Below, one piece after another: positions 42,686-52,016 of a stretch of 64,000 nucleotides of DNA. A program made the position numbers and the translations under genes. The DNA comes from Parabacteroides sp. 52 (lineage in GTDB: Bacteria; Bacteroidota; Bacteroidia; Bacteroidales; Tannerellaceae). Location of the stretch: positions 45,609-109,608 of the forward strand of contig NZ_QVMG01000009.1 in NCBI RefSeq assembly GCF_010500925.1, written 5' to 3'. Each line of letters starts with the position of its first letter. Position 1 is the first letter of the stretch. A model generated the notes under the pieces. That model saw nothing but the letters and a program-made list of their open reading frames with translations. It had not been told where the DNA came from and ran no database searches.

Positions 42686-44161
42686 TTATGATTGTTGTGT
42701 TGCAAATAGTTCCCGTAATTTCTCTCTGTCGTCAAAATGTATTTTTACACCTTTCACATCCTGATAATCTTCATGTCCTTTTCCGGCAACCAGGATCACA
42801 TCTCCTTTTTTTGCCAACATGACAGCCGTCTTGATAGCCTGTGCCCGGTCGGAGATGCAAAGCACCTCCTGCTGTTCACCGACAGAGAGGCCGGCCAGCA
42901 TATCCTGAATGATGGCATCCGGTTCTTCCATACGGGGATTATCCGAAGTGAGGATCACCTGATCGCTCCATCGTACAGCTTCTTTAGCCATCAAAGGGCG
43001 TTTCCCTTTGTCCCGGTTTCCACCGGCACCTACCACGGTAAACAGACGGCCTCTTCCGTCCAATACCTCCCGGATGGTATTCAACACATTCGTCAACGCA
43101 TCCGGCGTATGGGCATAATCCACGATGGCCATGTACCCACGGGGAGAAGGGATGGTCTCGAACCTACCGGAAACAGAACGCAGGGCGCTTAACACCAACA
43201 AGACCTCTTCCGGTTTTTTCCCCAAAGAGACAGCCGCCCCATAGACAGCCAATAGGTTGTAGGCATTGAAACGTCCGACAAAATGCACGAACACCTCTGT
43301 CCCATTAATAATCATCTCTGTCCCTTCCAAATGAGACTCTTGTATTTTTCCTTTGAAGTCGGCCAGGGTACGCAAGGAATAAGTCAACTTACGGGCCGCT
43401 GTATTCTGGCACATCACCGGTCCGGCTTTATCATCTATATTGGTCAGGGCAAAAGCCGAAACAGGGAGGTTGTCAAAGAACGTCTTCTTGGCCTTCAGAT
43501 AGTTTTCAACCGTCACATGATAGTCCATATGGTCACGGGTGAGGTTGGTGAATATACCCCCGTCGAAAGAGAGTCCGCTGATCCGTTGCTGATCGATCGC
43601 ATGCGAGCTGACTTCCATAAAAGCATAGGTGCATCCGGCGGCCACCATCCGGGCCAACAGAGCTTGCAGCGTGATGGCATCCGGCGTGGTATGCTCCGTC
43701 GGCACAGCCTCGTCATCCACATAATTGCAGACGGTAGAGAGCAAACCGACCTTATGGCCCATCATACGGAACATTTCATACAAAAGCGTAGCAACGGTTG
43801 TTTTCCCGTTCGTTCCCGTCACCCCTACCAGAGTCAACCGGGAAGAAGGATTCCCATACCATTGAGAAGCCAATTTACCCAAGGCCTCTGCTGAGTCTTT
43901 CACCCGGATAAATACCGGATGCGAAGCATTCTTTTTTTCTATGGATAATAAAGGGATCTCTTCACATACAATAGCCGCTGCTCCTTTTTGCAAAGCACTC
44001 TGTATATAGTCATGCCCATCAACAACCGTACCTCTGACAGCCACAAACAAGGTTCCTTTCTCGACCTTCCGCGAATCCGACTGAATCCCTGTGACAGAAA
44101 CAGAGAGATCTCCCTCCGTTACCGGACGATCCAATACTTCTATTATCTTCTTTAATTCCAT
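42686..44161 (-). CDS. murE: UDP-MurNAc-tripeptide synthetase (meso-DAP adding)
   Basis: 491 residues in three Mur-ligase domains. The ATP loop [12 protein letters not shown] lies near residue 115, with a conserved [12 protein letters not shown]. The motif DNPR ([13 protein letters not shown], about residue 410) predicts that the added amino acid is meso-diaminopimelate and not lysine, so the peptidoglycan is of the Gram-negative type. The gene lies 3 bp after the pbp gene. Confidence 0.96.
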   Translation of the reverse strand: MELKKIIEVLDRPVTEGDLSVSVTGIQSDSRKVEKGTLFVAVRGTVVDGHDYIQSALQKGAAAIVCEEIPLLSIEKKNASHPVFIRVKDSAEALGKLASQWYGNPSSRLTLVGVTGTNGKTTVATLLYEMFRMMGHKVGLLSTVCNYVDDEAVPTEHTTPDAITLQALLARMVAAGCTYAFMEVSSHAIDQQRISGLSFDGGIFTNLTRDHMDYHVTVENYLKAKKTFFDNLPVSAFALTNIDDKAGPVMCQNTAARKLTYSLRTLADFKGKIQESHLEGTEMIINGTEVFVHFVGRFNAYNLLAVYGAAVSLGKKPEEVLLVLSALRSVSGRFETIPSPRGYMAIVDYAHTPDALTNVLNTIREVLDGRGRLFTVVGAGGNRDKGKRPLMAKEAVRWSDQVILTSDNPRMEEPDAIIQDMLAGLSVGEQQEVLCISDRAQAIKTAVMLAKKGDVILVAGKGHEDYQDVKGVKIHFDDREKLRELFATQQS

Positions 44162-44164
44162 GCT

Positions 44165-46342
44165 TTATTTCAATGTGATAGAAATTGTTTGTCCTTTCGA
44201 TACTTTGTGCCCGGGTGGTATATTTTGCGAAACAACCTTCCCCATCCCGGAGAGAGAAACGCGCAAGCCGGCCTTCTCCAGAAGATACACCGCATCTTTC
44301 GCTCCCATCCCTACCACACGGGGTACCAGGCCTTCGTGGATAGATAATTCACTCAGTTTGACCTGATCGGTCTCTTCCTCTTTGGCGACCAACACCCAGG
44401 AGTCTTCCAGGTCTTCTTTTTCATAGTTGACATCGAAACGTTTCAATACATTCTCTACCGCCCGCTGTTCGCCTCCTTTAACCGCCGGAAGCATCACTGC
44501 CAGGGAGTCGGGAGCTATATCCCGTATATCAAACACCATTTCACTGGCATAGATCTTTTCCGCAATATTCTTAACCACTCCCCCCGACATGGTTCCACCG
44601 GAAGCATAACCGATACGGGGTCGCCGGATCACCACAATACAGCTGTACTGTGGGTTCTCAACAGGGAAATAGCCGCAAAAAGCGACCTGGTGCCCACTGG
44701 TACGATAGACTCCTCCTGTGGCAATCTGTGCCGTCCCGGTCTTTCCTGCAATACGGATCCGGTCCGAACGCACAGCGCCTCCTGTTCCTTTCTCAACCAC
44801 CCCGACCAACATATCCTGTATCATACGCAAGGTACGTTCCGAGCAGATAGATGATTTCAACACTTCGGTAGAGAAGGTCTGTATGACCTTTCCATTGTGG
44901 GAGATGTCTTTTGTAAACATAGGACGCACCATCTTTCCGTTATTGGCGATGGCATTGAAGAAGGTAAGGGTACTGATGGGAGGTACTTGTGTTTCATAGC
45001 CGAACGACATCCAGGGCAAGGTGGTCTTCGACCAATAGCGAAGCGAATCGTTAGGCATACGTATCTTGGAACGTCCGGCCCCCGGTATCTCCAACCGCAG
45101 ATCGGCATTCATCCCGATACGATACAAGCCTTCCACAAATTTTGTCGGATTGTTGTTATAGCCTTTCAAGATAACCTTGGCCACGCCGATATTGGAGGAA
45201 TACCAAATCGCCTGTTCCACCGAGATCCGTCCGTAACCACCCCGGTTCAGGTTGTGGTCGGTCATACGGGCACCGGCATACATATAGACCCCGTTTCCCA
45301 CATCGACCGTATCCCCGGGCTGGCAAACCCCATCTTCGAGGGCTACCATGATGGAGGCCACTTTGAATGTCGAGCCTGGTTCTATCTCATCTGCCACCGC
45401 ATGATTCTTCGTCTCTCCGTATACCCCTTCCCGGATACGCCCCATATTGGTAATGGCTTTGATCTCTCCGGTAGCCACTTCCATGACTACGGCCGTACCC
45501 GATTCGGCATCAATTTCTTTCAATTTATCCACCAGGGATTTCTCGGTGATATCCTGTATGTTTATATCAATCGTCGAGCGGATGTCCATGCCGTTCACCG
45601 GTTCGATCTCCGTCACATTCGTCCATCCCCCTCCCAGGCGACGGACCGAACTCAAGCCGGCCTCTCCGCGCAACAAGGAGTCATATTGCAATTCGAGCCC
45701 GTTTTTGCCTTTCGACACACCACTCGTCTCCAATTCGCCATAGATATCTCCGATGGTCCGGGACGCCAGGGTGCCGAAGGGCTTCTCACGCTGCACCATC
45801 TCTTTGGTATAAAATCCGCTTTTGAACCGGTTCAACCGCAAAAAAGGGTATTTCTGTATCTCTTTCAGGTCGGCATAGGAGACCCGTTGTTTGCAGACGG
45901 GATATTGGCGACTCTTACTTTTCAACCCACTCAATAAATGTTTTTTATATCCTGCAGGCGTCTTGTCTTTCAACTTACGAGAGAGATACACAGCCAATGA
46001 ATCGACCCCATTGGCTTTCGAATACAGGAAGGTATCGACCTGTAAACCATCGGCACGAAAGTCGATATACAAATTATAACGTGGCACACTGGTGGCCATC
46101 AATTTCCCATCACACGAATAGATATTTCCACGCCCGGGAAGAATCAAACGGTCCGGACGTTTCTGGCTCTCGGCCACCTTCAGCCACTTTTCTTTTTCGA
46201 CAAAGGCGGTATCGAAAGCACGGAGAACGATGCCCACAGCGATCAGTCCCAACAAGACAACCACCACAAAATAACAGAATAATATGCGATTATTACCCGG
46301 TACTTTCTGGGGGGATTCTTTTTTTTCTTCTTCTTCCGACAT
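44165..46342 (-). CDS. ftsI: Division transpeptidase FtsI (class B PBP) with PASTA domain
   Basis: 725 residues. One membrane helix (about 20-41), a dimerisation domain (about 60-230) and a transpeptidase domain with the active-site motif STFK (EPGSTFKVAS, near 325), SSN (YSSNIG) and KTG (AGKTGTAQ). It ends in one PASTA domain (about 660-725, VPRVVGMGAKDAVYLLEKAG). PASTA domains are common in Gram-positive PBPs and are also found in this Bacteroidetes family. It cross-links septal peptidoglycan with FtsW. The start is 2 bp after the ftsL-like gene. Confidence 0.95.
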   Translation of the reverse strand: MSEEEEKKESPQKVPGNNRILFCYFVVVVLLGLIAVGIVLRAFDTAFVEKEKWLKVAESQKRPDRLILPGRGNIYSCDGKLMATSVPRYNLYIDFRADGLQVDTFLYSKANGVDSLAVYLSRKLKDKTPAGYKKHLLSGLKSKSRQYPVCKQRVSYADLKEIQKYPFLRLNRFKSGFYTKEMVQREKPFGTLASRTIGDIYGELETSGVSKGKNGLELQYDSLLRGEAGLSSVRRLGGGWTNVTEIEPVNGMDIRSTIDINIQDITEKSLVDKLKEIDAESGTAVVMEVATGEIKAITNMGRIREGVYGETKNHAVADEIEPGSTFKVASIMVALEDGVCQPGDTVDVGNGVYMYAGARMTDHNLNRGGYGRISVEQAIWYSSNIGVAKVILKGYNNNPTKFVEGLYRIGMNADLRLEIPGAGRSKIRMPNDSLRYWSKTTLPWMSFGYETQVPPISTLTFFNAIANNGKMVRPMFTKDISHNGKVIQTFSTEVLKSSICSERTLRMIQDMLVGVVEKGTGGAVRSDRIRIAGKTGTAQIATGGVYRTSGHQVAFCGYFPVENPQYSCIVVIRRPRIGYASGGTMSGGVVKNIAEKIYASEMVFDIRDIAPDSLAVMLPAVKGGEQRAVENVLKRFDVNYEKEDLEDSWVLVAKEEETDQVKLSELSIHEGLVPRVVGMGAKDAVYLLEKAGLRVSLSGMGKVVSQNIPPGHKVSKGQTISITLK

Positions 46343-46344
46343 AA

Positions 46345-46701
46345 CTATCTATACAATTCATAGGCTGGCGTCTTGGCCGTTTCCAAATCGACACCCTGTT
46401 CTTCAATAAGAGATTCAATCTGAGACTGCCGACTGTGCCCCGTCAGGGTAGAAGAGATCGACAAGGCTTCAAAACGCACATCCCGCAGCTTCTGTTGCAA
46501 CTGGTCTATCTCCCGCAGTTTTTGCAGACAGGTATACCGGTTCCCGATAAAAAAAAAGAGCAGGATCACAATCAAGACAATCATACGCGTATGCTTCACG
46601 ACAAAGTCTTCCTTCAGAATCCCACCGCCTAAAATATACAAGAGAGAAAGGCGTTTTTCCTTCTTTTTTGTTTTTTTCGGTTGTTGTATGTTCTCTTCCA
46701 T
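46345..46701 (-). CDS. ftsL: FtsL-like division protein
   Basis: 118 residues: a lysine-rich cytoplasmic start, a membrane helix (about 40-58, MIVLIVILLFFFIG) and a periplasmic coiled coil (about 62-95, LREIDQLQQKLRDVRFEA). Sequence identity of FtsL proteins is low; the call rests on size, topology and the conserved place between rsmH and ftsI. Confidence 0.8.
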   Translation of the reverse strand: MEENIQQPKKTKKKEKRLSLLYILGGGILKEDFVVKHTRMIVLIVILLFFFIGNRYTCLQKLREIDQLQQKLRDVRFEALSISSTLTGHSRQSQIESLIEEQGVDLETAKTPAYELYR

Positions 46702-46767
46702 AATCCCTCTATTGCTTTAGCAACTCATTGACAAACACCAGATACAAGACAGACAGCAGACACGGTA

Positions 46768-47685
46768 TCACAACCGCTCTGCGATACGCAGCTTCGCCGA
46801 ACGGGAACGCGGGTTACGCTCTACCTCTTCCGCGGAAGGCACGATCACTTTGTTATGAACCAAACGGAAAGGGCTCTGCACATTTCCGTAAAAGTCCTGC
46901 TCACTCTTTCCTTCGAAATTCCCTGTCTTCAGGAAATTCTTTACCAGGCGATCCTCCAACGAATGATAGGTTATAACCACCAAACGCCCTCCCGGCTTCA
47001 ACACCAACAGGGCTTGTTGCAACATCTCCCGCAACGCACGCATTTCGTCGTTCACCTCTATGCGTAACGCCTGAAAGACCTGCGCCAAAAATTTCTTTTC
47101 TTTATCTTTTCCCGTAAAAGGCTTTACCGCTTCCAAAAGATCCTCTATCGTTTCGAACTTTTTCTCCTGCCGCCTTTTTACCAAGAACGCAGCCAACCGC
47201 CGCGACACCTTCAATTCGCCATAGAGATAAAACAGGTCGGCCAATTGCGATTCAGTATACTCATTCAAAACATCGGCAGCCGTCCGTCCGGCACGACTGT
47301 TCATCCGCATATCCAGGGCTCCGTCGAAACGGAAAGAAAAACCCCTTTCTTTCGCATCGAAATGATGAGACGAAACACCCAGGTCGGCCAGAAGTCCGCA
47401 GACCTCCCCTACTTCATCGTGATAACGCATGAAATTATACAAAAAGCGAAAGTTGCTTCGTACAAACACAAAACGCGGATCAGCCAATATATTCTGCTCC
47501 GCATCCGCATCCTGATCAAAGCCATACAATCGCCCGTCAGCACCCAAACAATTCAAGATTTCACGGGAATGGCCTCCCCCGCCGAAAGTAACATCGACAT
47601 ACACACCCGAAGACTGGATGTTCAAACCATCCAAACTCTCCCTCAAGAGGACAGGTACATGATAACACATTTCCGACTCACTCAT
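46768..47685 (-). CDS. rsmH: 16S rRNA (cytosine1402-N4)-methyltransferase
   Basis: 305 residues. DVTFGGGGHSREIL (about 31-44) is the SAM loop, with LLADLGVSSHHFD and VVITYHSLEDRLVK typical of RsmH/MraW. It methylates C1402 of 16S rRNA; the partner 2'-O-methyltransferase for the same base, RsmI, is encoded at 55713-56417. It is the first gene of the cluster here. The usual preceding gene mraZ is absent: 47686-48056 has no matching frame. Confidence 0.96.
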   Translation of the reverse strand: MSESEMCYHVPVLLRESLDGLNIQSSGVYVDVTFGGGGHSREILNCLGADGRLYGFDQDADAEQNILADPRFVFVRSNFRFLYNFMRYHDEVGEVCGLLADLGVSSHHFDAKERGFSFRFDGALDMRMNSRAGRTAADVLNEYTESQLADLFYLYGELKVSRRLAAFLVKRRQEKKFETIEDLLEAVKPFTGKDKEKKFLAQVFQALRIEVNDEMRALREMLQQALLVLKPGGRLVVITYHSLEDRLVKNFLKTGNFEGKSEQDFYGNVQSPFRLVHNKVIVPSAEEVERNPRSRSAKLRIAERL

Positions 47686-47729
47686 CTTAAACCATTCCTT
47701 AAAATAAACCCACTTAGTTGCCTGATACG

Positions 47730-47737
47730 CAAATACA
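47730..47737 (-). promoter_or_regulatory. Possible -7 element of the dcw operon
   Basis: TGTATTTG on the minus strand, one base off the TAnnTTTG consensus, 45 bp before the rsmH start. It is the only candidate found in the gap upstream of rsmH. Confidence 0.35.
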
Positions 47738-47847
47738 TTACGATATCGTTTGTAAAAATACTACATTCTCTTTATACGATCCAAATTTTAGGTAAAAAAA
47801 AGAAGAAAAAGTTTTCAACAGATAAATGAAGAAACGAGAGGATATTC

Positions 47848-47937
47848 TGTTGCCGATGGGCTTCGACAATATTGCTGATGCCCATCGGCAATATTGCTGA
47901 ACAGCATCGTCAATATTGCCGATGCGCATCGGCAACA
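47848..47937. repeat. Palindromic array C: four units with exact 22-bp period
   Basis: Four units start at 47850, 47872, 47894 and 47916, exactly 22 bp apart. Left arms are TTGCCGA, TTGCTGA, TTGCTGA and TTGCCGA; right arms are TCGACAA, TCGGCAA, TCGTCAA and TCGGCAA; the 6-bp core varies (TGGGCT, TGCCCA, ACAGCA, TGCGCA). The linker is AT or TA. The array lies in the divergent region between the dcw operon and glsA. Its arms closely match unit 4 of array A (TTGCCGA/TCGGCAA). Confidence 0.85.
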
Positions 47938-48026
47938 AAAAACACCCGGCAAAAAGCAAAGGAACAGAAAAGTCTCCACAGCAAGGAAAAAAGGGCACGA
48001 AAGCATGCCATTTTGTTTTTATATAC

Positions 48027-48034
48027 TATATTTG
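48027..48034 (+). promoter_or_regulatory. -7 promoter element of glsA
   Basis: TATATTTG, 23 bp before the ATG at 48057. Its position rules out the longer reading frame that begins at 47916 inside array C. Confidence 0.6.
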
Positions 48035-48056
48035 TACATCCATTAGCTCGCATGGA

Positions 48057-48887
48057 ATGAAGCAAGAAAAGAGAACGAAATACATCGATATAAAACAGAT
48101 CTTACAGACGAAAGCCCCGTCCATCGCCAAAAAGTTACCGGGCTTCTTACTCAATTACCTGATCCGGATTGTCCATCAGGATGAATTGAACTATATCCTG
48201 ACGACTTTTCACGAAGACGATGGCGTGGACTTTATGCTGAAGCTTATTGACTATTTCGAACTCACACTGGAAGTAGAAGGAGAAGAAAATCTGCCGGCCG
48301 AAGGACGGTTTATCTTTGCGTCCAACCACCCATTGGGCGGGCTCGACGGGATATGCCTTTCGGCCATCCTGGGAAAACATTATGAAGGGAAGATCAGATA
48401 CTTTGTTAACGACCTCCTACTTTTCATTCCCAACCTGCGTTCCATCTTTATTCCGATCAACAAACACGGCAAGCAGGCCAAACAGACAGCCATACTGACA
48501 GACGAAGCGTACCGCTCCGACAACCAGATGATTACTTTCCCCGCAGGGCTTTGCTCGCGCAAAAACAAAGGGAAAATTGTCGACCTGGAATGGAAAAAAT
48601 CATTCATCCAGAAAGCCGTGGCATACCAACGGGATATTGTTCCCATCTATTTCGAGGGGAAAAACTCGAACTTCTTTTACAACCTGGCCAATATACGTAC
48701 CCGACTGGGCATAAAAATGAATTACGAAATGTTGTATCTTTCGGACGAGGTCTTCAAAAGCAAACGGGCCACGTATCGTATTTATTTTGGCAAACCCATA
48801 CCCTGGCAGACATTCGACAAGAGCAAGAAACCCGAAGAATGGGCCGAATGGGTGAAAAAAACAGCTTACGGATTGAAAAAGCAATAA
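48057..48887 (+). CDS. glsA: Glycine-lipid O-acyltransferase (PlsC-like)
   Basis: 276 residues with a PlsC-type acyltransferase domain; the active-site histidine is in FASNHPLGGLDG (about residue 88) and the substrate-binding block is MITFPAGLCSRK. It differs from standard PlsC, where the motif is HxxxxD with four intervening residues: here five separate H and D. The following gene is a GNAT-type N-acyltransferase. The pair corresponds to GlsA and GlsB of Bacteroides thetaiotaomicron, which make glycine lipids by N-acylating glycine and then adding a second acyl chain to the hydroxyl. The assignment rests on family and arrangement. Confidence 0.85.
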   Translation: MKQEKRTKYIDIKQILQTKAPSIAKKLPGFLLNYLIRIVHQDELNYILTTFHEDDGVDFMLKLIDYFELTLEVEGEENLPAEGRFIFASNHPLGGLDGICLSAILGKHYEGKIRYFVNDLLLFIPNLRSIFIPINKHGKQAKQTAILTDEAYRSDNQMITFPAGLCSRKNKGKIVDLEWKKSFIQKAVAYQRDIVPIYFEGKNSNFFYNLANIRTRLGIKMNYEMLYLSDEVFKSKRATYRIYFGKPIPWQTFDKSKKPEEWAEWVKKTAYGLKKQ

Positions 48888-48901
48888 CACACAAACACCA
48901 T

Positions 48902-49870
48902 ATGCAAGAGATCATCAAACCCATAGATCGCGCTTTACTGAAAGCAGAGCTCACCAAAGAGAAAATGCTTCGCAGCACCAATAAATCTCAAAACGAGATC
49001 TATATCATCACAGCGCACGATTCGCCTAACGTCATGCAGGAGATTGGCCGGTTGCGGGAAATCGCCTTCCGGGAATACGGCGGCGGAACAGGACAACCGG
49101 TTGATATTGACGAATTCGACACCATGGAAGACGCCTACCGCCAACTGGTTGTATGGAGCCCCGAAGACGAACAGATATTGGGTGGTTATCGTTTTTTATG
49201 CGGCAGCGATGTACGGTTCGACGAGGCAGGCAAACCTCTTCTGGCTACGGCGCACCTATTCCATTTTTCCGATGAATTCATCAAAGAATATCTCCCTTAT
49301 ACCGTAGAACTGGGCCGTTCATTTGTCACGCTGGAGTTTCAGGCAACCCGCGAAGGATCCAAAAAAGGGTTGTTCATCTTGGATAATCTATGGGACGGAC
49401 TGGGCGCCCTGTCCGTGGTGGACCCGACATTGAAATATTATTTCGGCAAGGTAACCATGTACAACACCTATAATACCGATGCCCGGAATATGATATTGTA
49501 TTTCCTGGGACGGCATTTCCCGGATCCCGACAAACTGATTACCCCTGTTTGTCCTTTGCAGACAAATACGGATATTGACAAGATGAAACAACTGTTTCAT
49601 TTCGACAACTTCAAAGACAATTACAAGGTATTAAATCAGGAAGTACGTAAATTCGATATCAACGTGCCCCCGCTGGTCAATGCCTACATGAGTCTTTCGC
49701 CCAAAATGCGCGTATTCGGCACTGCCATCAACCATGAGTTCGGCGAAGTGGAAGAAACCGGCATCCTGATAGCCATCGACGAGATCCTGGAGGACAAAAA
49801 GAAACGTCATATCGAGACCTATCTGTCCGACGAATATCAATCGGCAGAATTGATCCGTAAGAATCAATAA
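48902..49870 (+). CDS. glsB: Glycine N-acyltransferase for glycine lipids (OlsB-like GNAT)
   Basis: 322 residues of the OlsB/hemolysin-type acyl-ACP N-acyltransferase family in the GNAT fold: RLREIAFREYGGGTGQPVDID early on, then VELGRSFVTLEFQ and GLFILDNLWDGLGAL. It should attach a 3-hydroxy fatty acid to glycine, the first step to glycine lipids. The ATG at 48902 lies 14 bp after glsA; a longer frame that overlaps glsA is only open by chance. The two genes form an operon. Confidence 0.87.
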   Translation: MQEIIKPIDRALLKAELTKEKMLRSTNKSQNEIYIITAHDSPNVMQEIGRLREIAFREYGGGTGQPVDIDEFDTMEDAYRQLVVWSPEDEQILGGYRFLCGSDVRFDEAGKPLLATAHLFHFSDEFIKEYLPYTVELGRSFVTLEFQATREGSKKGLFILDNLWDGLGALSVVDPTLKYYFGKVTMYNTYNTDARNMILYFLGRHFPDPDKLITPVCPLQTNTDIDKMKQLFHFDNFKDNYKVLNQEVRKFDINVPPLVNAYMSLSPKMRVFGTAINHEFGEVEETGILIAIDEILEDKKKRHIETYLSDEYQSAELIRKNQ

Positions 49871-49938
49871 ACAAAGGATTTGCTTTTATCAGAATCCCTT
49901 CTTACCTTAGTACCCCGATACCCTAAAAGAAGAAGAGG

Positions 49939-51363
49939 ATGATTCAAACGGTTCTTAGCTCCCTTTTTGTCATACTATACAGTATCACTGTATTGGGCTT
50001 GGCTTTGGTGGTTATCACTGAGAACAGGAACCCCCTCAAAACAATCCCCTGGGTAATCGTATTATTGCTCCTGCCGGGCGTCGGCCTGTTGTTCTACTTC
50101 CTCTTCGGACAAGACAACCGCAAGCAGAAGATCATCTCCCACCGGACATACAAACGTATCATGAAAGGGCCGCAGCGACGGAAACTGCCGGAGGATGTGA
50201 ACAATTCCGTACCCGAGGCTTTTCAACCACTGGCCACCTTACTGTATCGCAACAACCAGTCGTCCTTACTCTACGGCACGGATATCAAGATCTATACCCA
50301 TGGAGATGAAAAGTTCCATGATCTTTTGGCGGAGATTGAAAAAGCAACCCACCATATCCATATTCAATATTATATCTTTTGCGACGATGAGATAGGCAGG
50401 AAGGTGAAAAACGCCCTTATCCAAAAGGCGAAAGAGGGCGTAGAGATACGCATCATGTACGATGATGTGGGAAGCTGGAATGTCAAGAAGGCGTTTTTCA
50501 ATGAGATGAAAACATACGGCATCGAGGTGTATTCTTTCCTGCGCGTTGTCTTGCCCGCCTTGTCCAGCAAGGTCAACTACCGCAACCACCGGAAGATAGC
50601 CGTGATCGACGGCAAGGTGGGCTTTATGGGAGGTATGAACATTGCAGACAGGTATTACAAAGGCACCTCCTGGGGGAATTGGCGTGATACGCACTTTCGC
50701 TTTGTCGGCAAAGGCGTACATGGGCTGCAATCGGTTTTCCTGATCGATTGGTATGTCGTGAGTAAGAAGTTGTTAAACGATAAGATCTATTACCCTCCGG
50801 TGCAGATATACAGCAACAATCTCTTGCAGGTGGCCACCAGCGGACCTACCGGACAATGGCGCACCCTCTTGCAGGCGACGATCTTTCTGATTGCCAATGC
50901 CAAGAAATATGTGTATATACAGACCCCTTATTTTCTGCCGACGGAAGGACTGAACCAGGCTTTACAAATAGCGGCTTTGGGCGGTGTCGATGTGCGGTTG
51001 ATGTTACCCAAGCGATCTGATACGCGCACAGCCAACCTGGCAAGCCGTTCTTACCTCGACGAGATGGTGAAAGCCGGCGTGAAGGTCTATTTCTATGAGC
51101 CAGGATTCCTGCACTCCAAACTGATCGTGGTAGACAATAAGGTGAGCTCTATCGGCTCTGCGAATATGGATTTCCGGAGCTTTGAACATAATTTTGAAGT
51201 AAATGCATACGTATATCAGGAAGATTTTGCCGTGCAAATGCGTAAAGTATTTCTCCACGACATGCAACATTGCCAACGTATCACCCCGGCATCCTGGCTG
51301 AAACGCCCTATCAAACAGCGCCTTATCGAGTCGTTCATGCGACTTTTCTCTCCGTTACTTTAG
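49939..51363 (+). CDS. cls: Cardiolipin synthase
   Basis: 474 residues. Two N-terminal membrane helices (about 5-27 and 37-57) precede two phospholipase D domains with HxK motifs: YRNHRKIAVIDG near residue 215 and FLHSKLIVVDN near 395, the second followed by GSANMDFRS. It condenses two phosphatidylglycerol molecules to cardiolipin at the inner membrane. It follows glsB by 68 bp on the same strand, so lipid genes are grouped here. Confidence 0.95.
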   Translation: MIQTVLSSLFVILYSITVLGLALVVITENRNPLKTIPWVIVLLLLPGVGLLFYFLFGQDNRKQKIISHRTYKRIMKGPQRRKLPEDVNNSVPEAFQPLATLLYRNNQSSLLYGTDIKIYTHGDEKFHDLLAEIEKATHHIHIQYYIFCDDEIGRKVKNALIQKAKEGVEIRIMYDDVGSWNVKKAFFNEMKTYGIEVYSFLRVVLPALSSKVNYRNHRKIAVIDGKVGFMGGMNIADRYYKGTSWGNWRDTHFRFVGKGVHGLQSVFLIDWYVVSKKLLNDKIYYPPVQIYSNNLLQVATSGPTGQWRTLLQATIFLIANAKKYVYIQTPYFLPTEGLNQALQIAALGGVDVRLMLPKRSDTRTANLASRSYLDEMVKAGVKVYFYEPGFLHSKLIVVDNKVSSIGSANMDFRSFEHNFEVNAYVYQEDFAVQMRKVFLHDMQHCQRITPASWLKRPIKQRLIESFMRLFSPLL

Positions 51364-51373
51364 GGGAAAAGAA

Positions 51374-51486
51374 AGGAGTCAAAGGAGTTAAAGTAGTTAT
51401 CAGTCGCTTCGCTCCTTAGTAGTTAAGTAGAACGGCATCAGTCCTCCCCTAACTCCTCTGACTACTTTGACTACTCTGACTACTTC
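51374..51486. repeat. Nine-nt-period inverted repeat between convergent genes
   Basis: Words GGAGTCAAA, GGAGTTAAA and GTAGTTATC (51375-51401) repeat every 9 nt, and CTCCTCTGA, CTACTTTGA, CTACTCTGA, CTACTTCAT (51453-51488) are the same kind of word inverted. The two halves could pair imperfectly. They fill the gap between cls and rsmD, which are convergent. Confidence 0.5.
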
Positions 51487-52016
51487 ATAAAAATACTGAA
51501 ATTGACCGACCCATAGATCCTATGCTGGTCGAAATAAGGCAAGGTGGAAAAGTCATACTGTCGCGGATGCTCCATCACAAAAATACCCCCTTCCCGCAAG
51601 AGATCTCGCTCAAAAACAAGGGTGACTACTTCAGGCAACTCTTTCAAATCATAAGGAGGATCGGCAAAGATAAAGTCATAACTGCCCGGAGCGGCATGTT
51701 GAAGAAAACGAAAAACATCCCCACGAATCAACTGCAGGGCATCTGTCTTCAACTCTTTAGCGACCTTGGCTATGAAGGAAGCATGGGCATTATCCTTCTC
51801 AACAGCTGTTACCTGCCTGCATTCGCGAGACAATAACTCAAAAGAAATACTGCCCGTACCCGCAAATAGGTCCAAAGCATCTAAGTCTTCAAAATCAATC
51901 CGGTTTGATAAAACATTGAATAGATTCTCTTTGGCAAAGTCCGTAGTAGGACGTGCCCGAAAGGTATGTGGCACACTGAACCGGCGGCGACCGTATTTTC
52001 CACTTATAATCCGCAT
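51480..52016 (-). CDS. rsmD: 16S rRNA (guanine966-N2)-methyltransferase
   Basis: 178 residues, beginning MRIISGKYGRRRF as RsmD proteins do. LDLFAGTGSISFE is the SAM loop and FADPPYDL holds the catalytic DPPY. It methylates G966 of 16S rRNA. The start at 52016 overlaps the end of the DUF3822 gene by 13 bp, so the two are translationally linked; the longer frame to 52106 lies inside that gene. Confidence 0.93.
   Translation of the reverse strand: MRIISGKYGRRRFSVPHTFRARPTTDFAKENLFNVLSNRIDFEDLDALDLFAGTGSISFELLSRECRQVTAVEKDNAHASFIAKVAKELKTDALQLIRGDVFRFLQHAAPGSYDFIFADPPYDLKELPEVVTLVFERDLLREGGIFVMEHPRQYDFSTLPYFDQHRIYGSVNFSIFMK

Noticed and set aside
44897-45937. A 346-codon frame antisense to ftsI
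   Set aside because: It is a mirror of the conserved transpeptidase gene, with no domain or start signals of its own.
47916-48056. N-terminal extension of glsA by 47 codons
   Set aside because: The extension starts inside array C and contains the -7 box at 48027-48034, so it cannot be translated from that promoter.
48551-48901. N-terminal extension of glsB over the end of glsA
   Set aside because: It overlaps the conserved glsA gene in another frame; the family start fits the ATG at 48902.
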